A stretch of DNA of 64,000 bases from CAVUAA01 sp963739345. Lineage in GTDB: Bacteria; Chlamydiota; Chlamydiia; Chlamydiales; JAFEGQ01. Positions 53,676-62,489 of the stretch are shown here, in pieces. Below the pieces are notes generated by a model. That model did not search any database. It was not told the origin of the DNA and saw only the letters and a list, made by a program, of their open reading frames with translations. The stretch spans positions 124,001-188,000 of the forward strand of contig CAVUAA010000001.1 in the NCBI GenBank assembly GCA_963739345.1. The letters run 5' to 3'. The translations under genes were made by a program, and so were the position numbers. Positions within the stretch are counted from its first letter, which is position 1; each line of letters opens with the position of its first letter.

Positions 53676-54816
53676 GAGTTAAATCTACAATCTTGTTGAG
53701 TTGGGTGGAGAAGTCGAGGTGGCGGACGGAGTTGCGGGCGTGGGTGGCCGATTCGGAGGTCTTGGGGCGGGTGAGGGCTTGGGTGAGGGTTTGGGCCATG
53801 GAGGCGGGGTCGGTGAGTTTGGGGATAATGAGGCCGGTTTCGGGGGTGAGCACTTCTTTGCCGCCGTTGTGCTGGGAGGAGACGACGAGGAGGCCCATGG
53901 CGAGCGCTTCGACGGTGACGTTGGCGAAGGGGTCGTAGAGAGAGGGGACAACGAGGCAGTCGGCTGCTTGGAGGAAGCGGCGGGCGTCGCTGCGGGTGCC
54001 GAAAATCTTGACGTTTTTGGAGAGGCCTAGGTTTTTGATCTGGCGGAGGTAGGGGGTGGGACGTTTTTCGCGGCCGATAATGGAGAGCTGGAAAGAGTTG
54101 GGGGGGAGCTCGGCGAGGCCGTCGAGGAGGAAGCGTAGCCCTTTGCGGCCCCAACCTTGGGCGATGAGGAGAAACTGGTAGCGGTTAGGATCGAGGCCGA
54201 GGGAGGCTTGGATTTGGGGGGCGGCGGTGGGCCAGGCGTCGAAGTCTTGTTGCATTTCAGTCCATTCGACGCCGTTGTGGATGGCGTGGATGCGGGAGGG
54301 GTCGACGGGAAAGTGCTCGAGCACTTGGTCGCGCATCATGTGGGAGTTGGTGAAGTAGGCCTGCACGTGGGGGTCGAGGAAGGTCTTTTTCTCGAGGGAG
54401 AGGTTGATCCGGTGGAGGGGGTTGAGGTTGAAGGTGCACCGGCGGTGCCAGGGGGAGATGGCACAGCGGCGGCGGAGGTAGTCGCGGTGAACTCCCTCTC
54501 CTACACGGTAGTGAGTTTGGGTGGAGTTGCGGTCCATGCCAAAGACGATGTCTTGGGGGTTCTTTTTCAGCCAGCGGCGAACGCGCTGGTCGAAGTGAGC
54601 CCGGTTGAGGGCGCCAAACCAGGTTTGGGTGCAGAGGGTGTGGAGGCGGTAGGGGCCGTCTGAGGTGAGGGTGGTTCCTTTCTCATGGCGGCGGCGGGAG
54701 GTGAGGATGGTCACTTCGCAGTTGCGTTCGGCGAAGGCGGTGGCGAGGCGACGGGCATATTTTTCGAGGCCGCCGCAATGGCTGACTCCGCTCTTGAGGA
54801 TGGCAATTTTTTTCAT
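53665..54816 (-). CDS. GT4 glycosyltransferase (WaaG-like)
   Basis: This 383-residue protein has a GT-B fold. The N-terminal KSGVSHCGGLEKYARRLATAFAERNCEVTILTS, middle YFTNSHMMRDQVLEHFPVDPSRIHAIHNGVEW and C-terminal PSLYDPFANVTVEALAMGLLVVSSQHNGGKEVL are typical of family 4. The acidic pair is D...E rather than E...E. The middle segment with DRNSTQTHYRVGEGVHRDYL resembles WaaG, the LPS core glucosyltransferase, so a role in lipooligosaccharide core assembly at the inner membrane is plausible. It is 11 bases downstream of ybbR. Confidence 0.87.
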   Translation of the reverse strand: MKKIAILKSGVSHCGGLEKYARRLATAFAERNCEVTILTSRRRHEKGTTLTSDGPYRLHTLCTQTWFGALNRAHFDQRVRRWLKKNPQDIVFGMDRNSTQTHYRVGEGVHRDYLRRRCAISPWHRRCTFNLNPLHRINLSLEKKTFLDPHVQAYFTNSHMMRDQVLEHFPVDPSRIHAIHNGVEWTEMQQDFDAWPTAAPQIQASLGLDPNRYQFLLIAQGWGRKGLRFLLDGLAELPPNSFQLSIIGREKRPTPYLRQIKNLGLSKNVKIFGTRSDARRFLQAADCLVVPSLYDPFANVTVEALAMGLLVVSSQHNGGKEVLTPETGLIIPKLTDPASMAQTLTQALTRPKTSESATHARNSVRHLDFSTQLNKIVDLTLAS

Positions 54817-54827
54817 CTTTTCGTTCT

Positions 54828-56075
54828 TTACTGGTCAGTGTGTAGGGTGTCGGTGAGTGTGATGGTGTCGGGGCCAAGTTGGGGGTGGAGAGTGAGCGGC
54901 TTTCCGTCGGCATCGAGGAGCTCGAAGTCGCGGAGGTACTTGCGGAACCGTTCGCGGAGTTGCTTGGTGCGGAGGGTTGAGGGGAGCGCTTGTTCGTCGG
55001 CTTCGTCGGCGGGGAGGCTTGCCTTGACGTAGGCCTCCTCAAGTCGCTTGGGGTCGATGAACTGGACGCTCCAGGGCAGGAGAGCTGCGACGTCAGCAGG
55101 GACCACTTCAATAACAATCTGGATGCTGTCGCGGACGGTCTCGAGGAAGCGGCGGCTCACGTTGCGGACGTGGGTGGGCTGGGAGAGGGTGAAGATGCCG
55201 TTCTTAGTATCGAGGAGCTTACCTGAGGCCAGGGCGTGGGTATCGGGATTGAGGGTGAGGCTGTAGTTGAGGGGGAAGAAGAGGGTGACAGGAACGTCTG
55301 TGTCCAGGGGGAGGAGTTTCTGCCAGAGGAAGTCGAGGTGGAGATAGGCCGCTTCAGGGTCGTTGATCTCCACTTCCTGGTCGCGCATGAAGGGGATCGT
55401 CACTCTCTTCCACGACTCGGGGACGAAGAAGCGGATCTGGTCTTGGTCTTCGGACTTGGCCCGCAGCTCACTGAGCTCTTGGATGGTGATGTCGCTTAAG
55501 GGAAAGGTGAGGCGGAGCCCTTTCTCTTTGAGGCGGTCGACCTGCGGTTTGGGGCCGCTGACGGTTTGGTAGAGCCGCTGCGGCCATACGTCGAGGTAGA
55601 GATAGCCCTTGGGGGGCTCGCCGATGGGGGGGGTGACGGTAATGGGGATCCGGTCGGTGACAAGGGGGTCGAGCTGAATGGTGAGCTCGACGGGGGAGAC
55701 GGAGGTGATGCCGAAGGGGATGTCGATGTCGGGCCCTTTGGCGACGAGGTTCCGCTTGGAGATGGAGATTGTCCAGTGGTCGGCCCGGCCGGCGGCGTCG
55801 GTCACCACCTCGATGTCTTGGCCGGAGAGGGTGTCGAGGAGGGTGCGACTGCCGGTCATGGTGAGGGTGATCCGCTCGGAAAGGAGGCCGTTGGGAAGGA
55901 GGCCGTCGATGGTCTTGTCAGCGGGGATGTTAAGCACCCGGACAGGGATGTTGGGGATAGTGCGGGTGATGGTAATGGAGTGGCTGACGAGGAACCAGAT
56001 GACGATGGCGGCGATTAAGGCGATCAGCTTTCGGGGCCAATTTACGATAAAGAGATTTTTCAGCAGCGTGATCAT
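54828..56075 (-). CDS. ybbR: YbbR-domain protein
   Basis: This 415-residue protein has an N-terminal membrane anchor (residues 12-30, RKLIALIAAIVIWFLVSHS), then repeated beta-rich YbbR domains outside the membrane. It overlaps the stop of cdaA by four bases. YbbR (CdaR) binds and regulates the diadenylate cyclase CdaA in Firmicutes, and the same pair is conserved in Chlamydiae (CT011/CT012). I chose ATG 56075 because of the overlap. Confidence 0.9.
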   Translation of the reverse strand: MITLLKNLFIVNWPRKLIALIAAIVIWFLVSHSITITRTIPNIPVRVLNIPADKTIDGLLPNGLLSERITLTMTGSRTLLDTLSGQDIEVVTDAAGRADHWTISISKRNLVAKGPDIDIPFGITSVSPVELTIQLDPLVTDRIPITVTPPIGEPPKGYLYLDVWPQRLYQTVSGPKPQVDRLKEKGLRLTFPLSDITIQELSELRAKSEDQDQIRFFVPESWKRVTIPFMRDQEVEINDPEAAYLHLDFLWQKLLPLDTDVPVTLFFPLNYSLTLNPDTHALASGKLLDTKNGIFTLSQPTHVRNVSRRFLETVRDSIQIVIEVVPADVAALLPWSVQFIDPKRLEEAYVKASLPADEADEQALPSTLRTKQLRERFRKYLRDFELLDADGKPLTLHPQLGPDTITLTDTLHTDQ

Positions 56076-56881
56076 GACCGCACCCACTCACTAAAGGGGC
56101 GCCGCTTCTTGGCTGCCGGCTGTCCAAAGATACTCCGGGCGATTCCCATGAACCGGTCGGGCTTGACACCGCGGGTGATCATCCCCTCGCGGGAGATTGA
56201 GACGCGGCCGGTCTCCTCGGAGATAACGATGGAGAGGCAGTCGGTCATCTCGCTGATGCCCAGAGCGGCCCGGTGGCGGGTTCCCATCGACTTGGCCAGC
56301 TGGCGAGTGTCTTCTGCGAGGGGGAGGATGACGGCGGCGGCGACGATCTGGCGAGCGCGGATGATCACCGCTCCATCGTGAAGCGGTGTGGTGGTCATGA
56401 AGATCGACTCGAGAAGCTCGGAGGAGAACTGCGCCCTGAGCATGACCGCCCGCATGGCAAATTCTTCTAGTGAGTCTTGGTTCTCGAGGACGATGATGGC
56501 GCCAATGTGCTTCTCTGCCAGTCGGTAGACGGAGGAGGAGAGGTGTTCGAGGAGCTTGTCGAACTCAGTTATCTCGCGAAATCGCCGCCCCTTGAAGCTG
56601 AGACGGGAGAGGGCGAGGCGGAGCTCGGGCTGGAAGATGATGAGGACGGCGAGAACAAGTACTTCGACCACGCCGAGAAGGATCTTCTGGAGGACGGGGA
56701 GGTGGAGCCAGCTAGCGATGGCAAAGAGGGCGAGGAAGGCGAGAAAGCCGATAATGAGGTCCATCGCCCGCGTGTTCCAGAAAAAGGAAAGGAGGTAGTT
56801 GAGCAGCACCGCCAGGACGGCCACTTCAAAGATGGGTAGAATCAGGCTAACCGCGTCCATTGAAACGATAGTAGAGATCAT
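56072..56881 (-). CDS. cdaA: diadenylate cyclase CdaA
   Basis: The 269-residue protein has three N-terminal membrane spans (ILPIFEVAVLAVLLNYLLSF to LGVVEVLVLAVLIIF), then the DAC domain. DGA in HDGAVIIRARQIVAAAVILP and RHR in MGTRHRAALGISEMTDCLSI are the catalytic and nucleotide-binding motifs, so it should make cyclic di-AMP from two ATP. In Chlamydia c-di-AMP is sensed by host STING. The start is uncertain: 56881 (MISTIVSM) was chosen, 56860 (MDAVSLIL) and 56899 are alternatives. Divergent from cydA. Confidence 0.93.
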   Translation of the reverse strand: MISTIVSMDAVSLILPIFEVAVLAVLLNYLLSFFWNTRAMDLIIGFLAFLALFAIASWLHLPVLQKILLGVVEVLVLAVLIIFQPELRLALSRLSFKGRRFREITEFDKLLEHLSSSVYRLAEKHIGAIIVLENQDSLEEFAMRAVMLRAQFSSELLESIFMTTTPLHDGAVIIRARQIVAAAVILPLAEDTRQLAKSMGTRHRAALGISEMTDCLSIVISEETGRVSISREGMITRGVKPDRFMGIARSIFGQPAAKKRRPFSEWVRS

Positions 56882-56945
56882 GGCCGTTGTTGACAACATA
56901 TCTGGCAAAGTGTCACAAACGCGTTTCTATACTGTTGGAGGTGTG

Positions 56946-58373
56946 ATGGACGTAGAGATTTTGGCGCGGGTGCAGTTTGCGTTGACGATTGGATATCACT
57001 ACATCTATCCCCCCTTAAGCATTGGCCTTGGGCTCTTTATGGTCTTCATCGAATCGGCCTACCTAAAGACCAGGAATGAGCGATACAGGGAAATGGCCCG
57101 TTTCTGGACGCGGGTGTTCGCTTTGACCTTTGCGATGGGGGTGGCGACCGGCCTCGTACAGGTGTTCGAATTTGGGACTAACTGGGCCGCCTATTCGAGA
57201 TATGTGGGGGACGTTTTCGGCAGTGCTCTTGGCGCCGAGGGGGTGTTTGCTTTCATGTTGGAGTCGGGCTTCTTGGCCCTGCTGCTGTTCGGTTGGGATC
57301 GAGTTGGACCCAAGACCCACTTTTTCTCGACGGTGATGGTGTGCTTGGGCGCCCACTTTAGCGCGGTCTGGATTGTGATCGCCAACTCGTGGATGCAGAC
57401 GCCTGCCGGCTTTCATATTGTGGGAGAGGGGCTGCATGCCCGGGCGGAGATCACCCAGTTTTGGGAGATGGTCTTCAACCCGTCGTCAATGGAGCGTTTA
57501 GCCCATGTATTAATCGGCTGCTGGTTGGCCGGAGCGTTTTTAGTTGTGAGCATTTCGGCCTACTATTTATTGCGCAATCGTCATGTACAGTTTGCACGGA
57601 CATCTCTCAAGGTGTCGCTGGCGATGGCGACGGTCTGCGTTTTGCTACAAACTGTTTCTGGCGATAAGGCGGCTCGGACGGTGGTTGAATATCAGCCAGC
57701 AAAGCTGGCGGCGATGGAGGGACTGTTTAAGACTCAGGCGCGCGCACCGTTTAGCCTTCTCGGCTTTCCCAACATGGAAAAAGAGGAAACGGTGGGACTT
57801 AAGATTCCTGGGCTGTTGAGTATTTTGAGTTATCATAAACTCGACGCAGTAGTGACGGGTTTAGAGGAATTCCCTAAAGAGGATTGGCCGCCGGTACGAG
57901 CGACGTTTGCCACCTATCGGATCATGCTGGGAATGTGGGCCCTCATGTTTGCGACGGTTGTTCTTGGCTGGATCTTTTGGAAACGTTTGCGGGAGGGACG
58001 GGCTCGCTGGCTCTTGTGGGTGATGGTCTTCTCGATCGGTTTTCCTATGCTTGCCAACGAAGCGGGCTGGTTCACCGCTGAGATGGGTCGGCAACCTTGG
58101 ATTGTCTATAACCTGCTCAGGACCTCAGAGGGGCTCTCGTCTGTTGTTTCTGCAGGACAAGTGTTGGGATCGATCATCATGTTCTTGGTCCTCTACAGTA
58201 CCATGCTCTTCCTCTTCCTCTATCTTCTCGATCGGAAAATCAAACATGGACCGGAGGCGACGCCTGAGTCAGCTCCGCACAACCATACAGGGCTGAAGCA
58301 TGACAATGGAAGTTCTCACATTCCTTTGGTACTTGGTCTTTTTGGTCGTTTTGGCCGGCTATGTGGCGCTTGA
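56946..58373 (+). CDS. cydA: cytochrome bd ubiquinol oxidase subunit I
   Basis: This 475-residue subunit carries the haems of cytochrome bd, the terminal oxidase that works at low oxygen. The GYHYIYPPLSIGLGL segment holds the N-terminal haem ligand histidine. EFGTNWAAYSRYVGDVFGS and the late GRQPWIVYNLLRTSEGLS are family signatures. The Q-loop is short. I chose ATG 56946 because GGAGG lies four bases before; the longer frame overlaps cdaA. The frame extends 74 bases into cydB, which is unusual; the last ~25 residues may be spurious or the result of a shift. Confidence 0.94.
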   Translation: MDVEILARVQFALTIGYHYIYPPLSIGLGLFMVFIESAYLKTRNERYREMARFWTRVFALTFAMGVATGLVQVFEFGTNWAAYSRYVGDVFGSALGAEGVFAFMLESGFLALLLFGWDRVGPKTHFFSTVMVCLGAHFSAVWIVIANSWMQTPAGFHIVGEGLHARAEITQFWEMVFNPSSMERLAHVLIGCWLAGAFLVVSISAYYLLRNRHVQFARTSLKVSLAMATVCVLLQTVSGDKAARTVVEYQPAKLAAMEGLFKTQARAPFSLLGFPNMEKEETVGLKIPGLLSILSYHKLDAVVTGLEEFPKEDWPPVRATFATYRIMLGMWALMFATVVLGWIFWKRLREGRARWLLWVMVFSIGFPMLANEAGWFTAEMGRQPWIVYNLLRTSEGLSSVVSAGQVLGSIIMFLVLYSTMLFLFLYLLDRKIKHGPEATPESAPHNHTGLKHDNGSSHIPLVLGLFGRFGRLCGA

Positions 58374-59328
58374 CGGTTTTGATTTGGGGGTAGGAATTGT
58401 CCACCCATTCGCTAGAAAGGACATGGAGCGGCGGGTCTTTCTTAACGCCATCGGCCCCGTATGGGACGGCAACGAGGTGTGGCTTGTGATTTTAATTGGA
58501 GGCCTATTTGCTGGCTTCCCTCATGTTTATGCGACCCTTCTTTCGGCCTTTTATGTCCCAGTGATGGCGTTCATTTCAGGGCTCATTTTCCGCGCGGTAG
58601 CGATTGAAGTTCGGAGCAAAAATACGAGCCTAGTGTGGCGGAGCTTTTGGGATTGGGTATTCGCCCTTGGAAGTTTTATCATTGCTGCCGGCCTCGGATT
58701 TGTGCTGGGCAACTTGGTTAAGGGGATTCCGCTCGATGAAAACTTTGAGTTTGCCGGTGACTGGCTCACGCTGATTAATCCCTACAGTATTTTTTCCTCT
58801 CTCTTTGTCGTCGTCCTCTGTGCCATGCACGGTTGCATCTATCTGGTGATGAAGACAGAAGGAGAGCTGCACGACAACCTTCGCGAGTGGGCAAATCGGA
58901 GCATCATTTTCTTTGTCCTCATGTTTGTGTCGATGACCGTGGTGACGCTGATCTACCTCCCTCATATGGTGGAGCCGTTCCGGGATCGTCCATGGCTATT
59001 TGTCGTTCCGTTGGCGGCAATTCTATCAATCGCCAATGTGCCCCGTGAGATGACCAAGGGGAATGACGGATTTGCCTTCATCTCATCCGTTTCCGCTATC
59101 TGTTTAATGGTTGCGCTCTACGCGATTGGGACATTCCCAATCCTCCTCCGCTCGAGCGTACAGCCAGAAGTGTTGAGCCTAACTGTCCATAACTCTCTTG
59201 CCTCGAAAAAGACCTTAGAGGTGCTACTGATAATTGTTGCGATTGGCATTCCTCTCGCCCTTGCGTATATCATAAGTATCTATTATCTTTTCAGAGGAAA
59301 GGTCAAGTTAGACACTAGCAGCTACTGA
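58300..59328 (+). CDS. cydB: cytochrome bd ubiquinol oxidase subunit II
   Basis: This 342-residue membrane subunit has about eight or nine spans and the signature start LVFLVVLAGYVALDGFDLGVGIVHPF. VWDGNEVWLVILIGGLFAGFPHVYATLLSAFYVPV is the conserved segment of the family. It forms the bd oxidase with CydA. Its start (ATG 58300 or 58306) lies inside the 3' end of cydA; the ribosome site is weak, so coupled translation is likely. cdaA-cydA-cydB adjacency is the same as in C. trachomatis (CT012-CT014). Confidence 0.94.
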   Translation: MTMEVLTFLWYLVFLVVLAGYVALDGFDLGVGIVHPFARKDMERRVFLNAIGPVWDGNEVWLVILIGGLFAGFPHVYATLLSAFYVPVMAFISGLIFRAVAIEVRSKNTSLVWRSFWDWVFALGSFIIAAGLGFVLGNLVKGIPLDENFEFAGDWLTLINPYSIFSSLFVVVLCAMHGCIYLVMKTEGELHDNLREWANRSIIFFVLMFVSMTVVTLIYLPHMVEPFRDRPWLFVVPLAAILSIANVPREMTKGNDGFAFISSVSAICLMVALYAIGTFPILLRSSVQPEVLSLTVHNSLASKKTLEVLLIIVAIGIPLALAYIISIYYLFRGKVKLDTSSY

Positions 59329-59347
59329 TTTAACTGGGAGATCCATC

Positions 59348-60310
59348 GTGAAACTTCGACACCTGTTTTTCTCCGCCCTGATGGCCAGTGGAGCGCTTAG
59401 CGCTCAGCTGTTTGTTTTGCCCCCCATTTCATTGTGCAATGCGCGATGCGGCGAGTGGTCATTGTCTGGGGATCTTCTCTACATGAAGCCGATGGTCAAC
59501 TCCGTCCGCTGGGCGCAAGTGCAGGATCGAAATAGTCCCATCCGTCAAAATCTTCTCATGCGCCCCGACCTCGATTGGGGTTTCCGCGTTGGCATTGGCT
59601 ACGATCGTGACTGCAGTTACGGTGAGGTGAGCTATCTCTGGTATGAGTCGTTGGATACCGCCACGGTCGCACGCTCCGAGTTTGTTTTGCCGATCACGAT
59701 TTTTGGTCTCGGAGATAATGATGCGTTTCAGAAGGGGAGCTACCGCTTGTTGTTCCGCTATCAGAATGTTGACTTCCGTTGGGGGCAGCATGTAACCGAC
59801 CGGTGTGGCCGCACCCTCAATCTGTTTGGCAATGTCCGCTGGGTCGACCTGCAGCGGAAGAGCCAGGCGCGGGGAGTCGCCACGGCGGGCGGAGTGGGTC
59901 TTTGGGACCAGCACAGTCGCTTCACCGGTGCGGCGTTTGGAGTTGGCGCCTCGGCCGATGTCTCGATCTGGCGATGCCTCAGCTTTGCCGGCACGGTGAA
60001 TGGGATGGCCGCCATCGGCGAGCGGAAGGTGACCCTCAACAGACGATCGGTCCCAGTTCCTGCTAATGACCGGATCGAGCAGCAGCCGGGCGAGAGCTCG
60101 GTCATCCCAGCGCTCGATTTGCGCTTCGGAGTGCGCTACGTCCAGCTCGTCTGCGGCAGCGTCAAAGTGTGGGCCGAAGTGGGCTACGAGATGCACCAAT
60201 ATTGGAATGTGCTCGACTACACCCAGCAGGGAACAGATGACATCGGCATTGTCCCCTGTCAGGATGTCGGCTTCGGCGGTCCCTACCTTAGTGTCAAAGC
60301 TAGCTACTAA
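59348..60310 (+). CDS. Lpg1974-family outer-membrane porin
   Basis: This 320-residue protein begins at GTG 59348 (GGGAG seven bases before) with signal MKLRHLFFSALMASGALSA. The following EWSLSGDLLYMKPMVNSVRWA is typical of the Legionella MOMP-like (Lpg1974) porin family found in environmental chlamydiae. Alternating strands and a closing VGFGGPYLSVKASY agree with a beta-barrel. Several cysteines (C30, C34 and others) might support disulfide cross-linking of the envelope, which is known for chlamydial outer-membrane proteins. Function as a general porin or adhesin is inference. Confidence 0.82.
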   Translation: MKLRHLFFSALMASGALSAQLFVLPPISLCNARCGEWSLSGDLLYMKPMVNSVRWAQVQDRNSPIRQNLLMRPDLDWGFRVGIGYDRDCSYGEVSYLWYESLDTATVARSEFVLPITIFGLGDNDAFQKGSYRLLFRYQNVDFRWGQHVTDRCGRTLNLFGNVRWVDLQRKSQARGVATAGGVGLWDQHSRFTGAAFGVGASADVSIWRCLSFAGTVNGMAAIGERKVTLNRRSVPVPANDRIEQQPGESSVIPALDLRFGVRYVQLVCGSVKVWAEVGYEMHQYWNVLDYTQQGTDDIGIVPCQDVGFGGPYLSVKASY

Positions 60311-60357
60311 TCGGCTAGTGACGTATTCTTTTGCCTTTTTGATCTAGGGAATGTCTC

Positions 60358-60843
60358 ATGCCGGTTGCTAAGAAAAAATTTAGAGAGATGGTCTTCCAGC
60401 TCCTCTACAGTCACAATCTCTCTGAGGCTGGGCGGGACGATATGGTGCCCATGATGCGGGAGCAGCTCAACGTCCCCCGCTCGGTTCTCCATCAGGCGCA
60501 CGCGCGGATGCTCGACGTTGTGAAGCATCAGGAAGAATTTGACCATCTCATCAAGGAGACGTCGCTGGAGTATGAGGTGGAGCGGATTCAGCGGGTGGAG
60601 ATGAACATCCTCCGCCTTGGCCTTTATGAGATGCTCTACGACGACCATGTGCCACCTAAGGTGGCCATCGCCGAGGCGCTCCGGCTTGGAAAAAAGTTTA
60701 GCACCCCCGAATCGGTCAAGTTTCTCAACGCCATCCTCGACTCTGTCTACAAGTCGCTTGGCGTCGAGAAAGAGCGGACCGATGAGACGAAGGAGGAGAC
60801 CTTCTTTAGTGCCGAAGATGAGAGAAAAAAGCGTGAGAGTTGA
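60358..60843 (+). CDS. nusB: transcription antitermination factor NusB
   Basis: This 161-residue all-helical protein contains the conserved RFREMVFQLLYSHN start and ILRLGLYEMLYDDHVPPKVAIAEALRLGKKFSTPESVKFLNAILDSVYK segments in shortened form. NusB pairs with NusE (S10) to bind boxA RNA during rRNA transcription. It has an acidic extra C-terminal tail of about 25 residues. The neighbour is murB, as in C. trachomatis (CT831/CT832). nusB overlaps murB by 26 bases. Confidence 0.94.
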   Translation: MPVAKKKFREMVFQLLYSHNLSEAGRDDMVPMMREQLNVPRSVLHQAHARMLDVVKHQEEFDHLIKETSLEYEVERIQRVEMNILRLGLYEMLYDDHVPPKVAIAEALRLGKKFSTPESVKFLNAILDSVYKSLGVEKERTDETKEETFFSAEDERKKRES

Positions 60844-61681
60844 GCTAGGCACGCTCCTTTCCGAATTCACCACATTTGGAGTGGGCGGGCCGGCCAAAGC
60901 CTTTGCCTCCGTCACCACTCAAGAGGAGATGAGCGACGCTCTCGGCCACGGTCGTGAACAGGGTTTGAAGATTCTTGTGCTCGGTCGAGGATCCAATCTC
61001 CTTTTTGACGACCGCGGCTTCGATGGTTTGGTTATCCTCAACAAGATCGATTTTATTGAGTGGAACGGATCGCTCTGCCGTGTGGGTGCGGGTAATAATT
61101 TCTCCCTCCTCGGTTCAAGGACCGCACGCGACGGTTGGGCCGGTCTCGAGTTTTCCTCTGGCATTCCAGGATCGGTTGGGGGAGCGGTAGTGATGAATGC
61201 AGGAGCTAATGGACAGGAGACATGTGAGGTGCTCCACTCAGTCGAGTCGCTAACCCTCGATGGCGAGTTGCGGGTCCGCTCTCGCAAAGAGCTCTCCTAC
61301 AGCTATCGCACCTCGCCGTTTCAATCCAATAGCGAGGCGGTCGTCGCAGCCACCTTCTCCCTGACGAAAAGCGAGAGTGCTCGTGGCCGGCAGATCAACA
61401 TCATCGCCGCCCGCAAAGAGACTCAGCCGCTGTGGGAAAAATCCGCCGGCTGCATGTTCCGCAACCCCGAAGGGTCCTCCGCCGGCAAACTGATTCAGGA
61501 GGCTGGCCTAAAGGGGCTCGCCGTCGGCGACGCTGTCGTCTCCGACCTCCACGCCAACTTCATCATCAATCGGGGGAGTGCCACCAGCGCTCAGATTCTC
61601 GAGCTGATTGAGAAGGTGCAGCAACGGGTCAAATCGGCGACCGGATTCGAGCTAGAGCGCGAGGTAAAATACATTGTTTAG
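60818..61681 (+). CDS. murB: UDP-N-acetylenolpyruvoylglucosamine reductase
   Basis: This 287-residue flavoprotein makes UDP-MurNAc for peptidoglycan precursors. FTTFGVGGPAKAFASV, RGSNLLFDDRGFDGLVI, GLEFSSGIPGSVGGAVVMNAGANG and KSAGCMFRNPEGSSAGKLIQEAGLKG are the family motifs; the position of the catalytic serine holds Cys (GCMFRNP), as in some type II MurB enzymes. I chose ATG 60818; GTG 60833 is a possible alternative. Peptidoglycan in Chlamydiae is limited to a septal ring, so the gene being intact is consistent. Confidence 0.94.
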   Translation: MREKSVRVELGTLLSEFTTFGVGGPAKAFASVTTQEEMSDALGHGREQGLKILVLGRGSNLLFDDRGFDGLVILNKIDFIEWNGSLCRVGAGNNFSLLGSRTARDGWAGLEFSSGIPGSVGGAVVMNAGANGQETCEVLHSVESLTLDGELRVRSRKELSYSYRTSPFQSNSEAVVAATFSLTKSESARGRQINIIAARKETQPLWEKSAGCMFRNPEGSSAGKLIQEAGLKGLAVGDAVVSDLHANFIINRGSATSAQILELIEKVQQRVKSATGFELEREVKYIV

Positions 61682-62489
61682 AGCTGATCTACACACCCAC
61701 ACCACCTGTTCCGACGGCTCGTTTACCCCAGAAGAGCTGGTTCGACATGCGCTGGAACGGGGCCTCTCCGGCCTCTCCATCACCGATCATGACACTGTTG
61801 AGGCATACACTGAGGTGATCCCGCTTGCCGCCGAGCTCGGCCTCCGCCTTCTTCCAGGCATTGAGTTCTCCGCAACGGCCGAACGGGGGAATGTTCACAT
61901 CCTAGGCTACGGCTTCCGACTCGACGACCCGGGTCTGCTTGCCCTGTGTGAGAGGCAGGTGGAGCGAAGGGAGGCGCGCAATTCCAAGATGCTCAAGCTG
62001 CTCGCCCAGCACAACATGCCCATCTCAGAAGAGGAGATGAAGAGCGCCGCCAAGCGGTTTCCTCACAAAAAGGTGTTTGGACGCCCCCACATCGCCCAGG
62101 CGATGATTGAGAAGGGGTATGTTCCTGACTTTGACCAGGCGTTTCGCCGCTGGATTGGAGATGGCCGTCCCGGCTACGATCCCGGTGAGCCGATCACCGT
62201 CCAAGAGACAATCGACACCCTTCACGCCGCCGGTGGTTACGCCGTCATCGCCCACCCCCACGTCATGCGGGACAAAGTGCTCCTCCGACAGCTGCTCGAC
62301 ATGCCGTTTGACGGGATCGAGGGGTATTACGCCGCCTTCCCTCGATGGGTGGAGAAGGAGTACATTGCCATCGGCGAATCAAAGGGGTGGATCGTTACCG
62401 GCGGCTCCGACTTTCACGGCGCCCCCAAGCCTCATATCCACCTCGGCATCTCATGGGTCAACGAAGAGACCTTCAATGCGCTCAGCTGA
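61674..62489 (+). CDS. PHP-domain metal-dependent phosphoesterase (RNase AM-like)
   Basis: This 271-residue protein has all the PHP metal-binding motifs: DLHTHTTCSDG, ITDHDTVEAY, GIEFSA, VIAHPHVM and GSDFHG. It resembles bacterial YciV/RNase AM, which removes nucleotides from 5' ends of RNA, or a nucleotide phosphoesterase. Start is TTG at 61674, with GAGGT eight bases before and an eight-base overlap with murB. It also overlaps folC by 14 bases, so all are coupled. The precise substrate is not clear. Confidence 0.9.
   Translation: MFRADLHTHTTCSDGSFTPEELVRHALERGLSGLSITDHDTVEAYTEVIPLAAELGLRLLPGIEFSATAERGNVHILGYGFRLDDPGLLALCERQVERREARNSKMLKLLAQHNMPISEEEMKSAAKRFPHKKVFGRPHIAQAMIEKGYVPDFDQAFRRWIGDGRPGYDPGEPITVQETIDTLHAAGGYAVIAHPHVMRDKVLLRQLLDMPFDGIEGYYAAFPRWVEKEYIAIGESKGWIVTGGSDFHGAPKPHIHLGISWVNEETFNALS

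Noticed and set aside
62107..62475. Longer N-terminus for folC
   Set aside because: This part is read from within the PHP gene in another frame, and the peptide has no FolC similarity.
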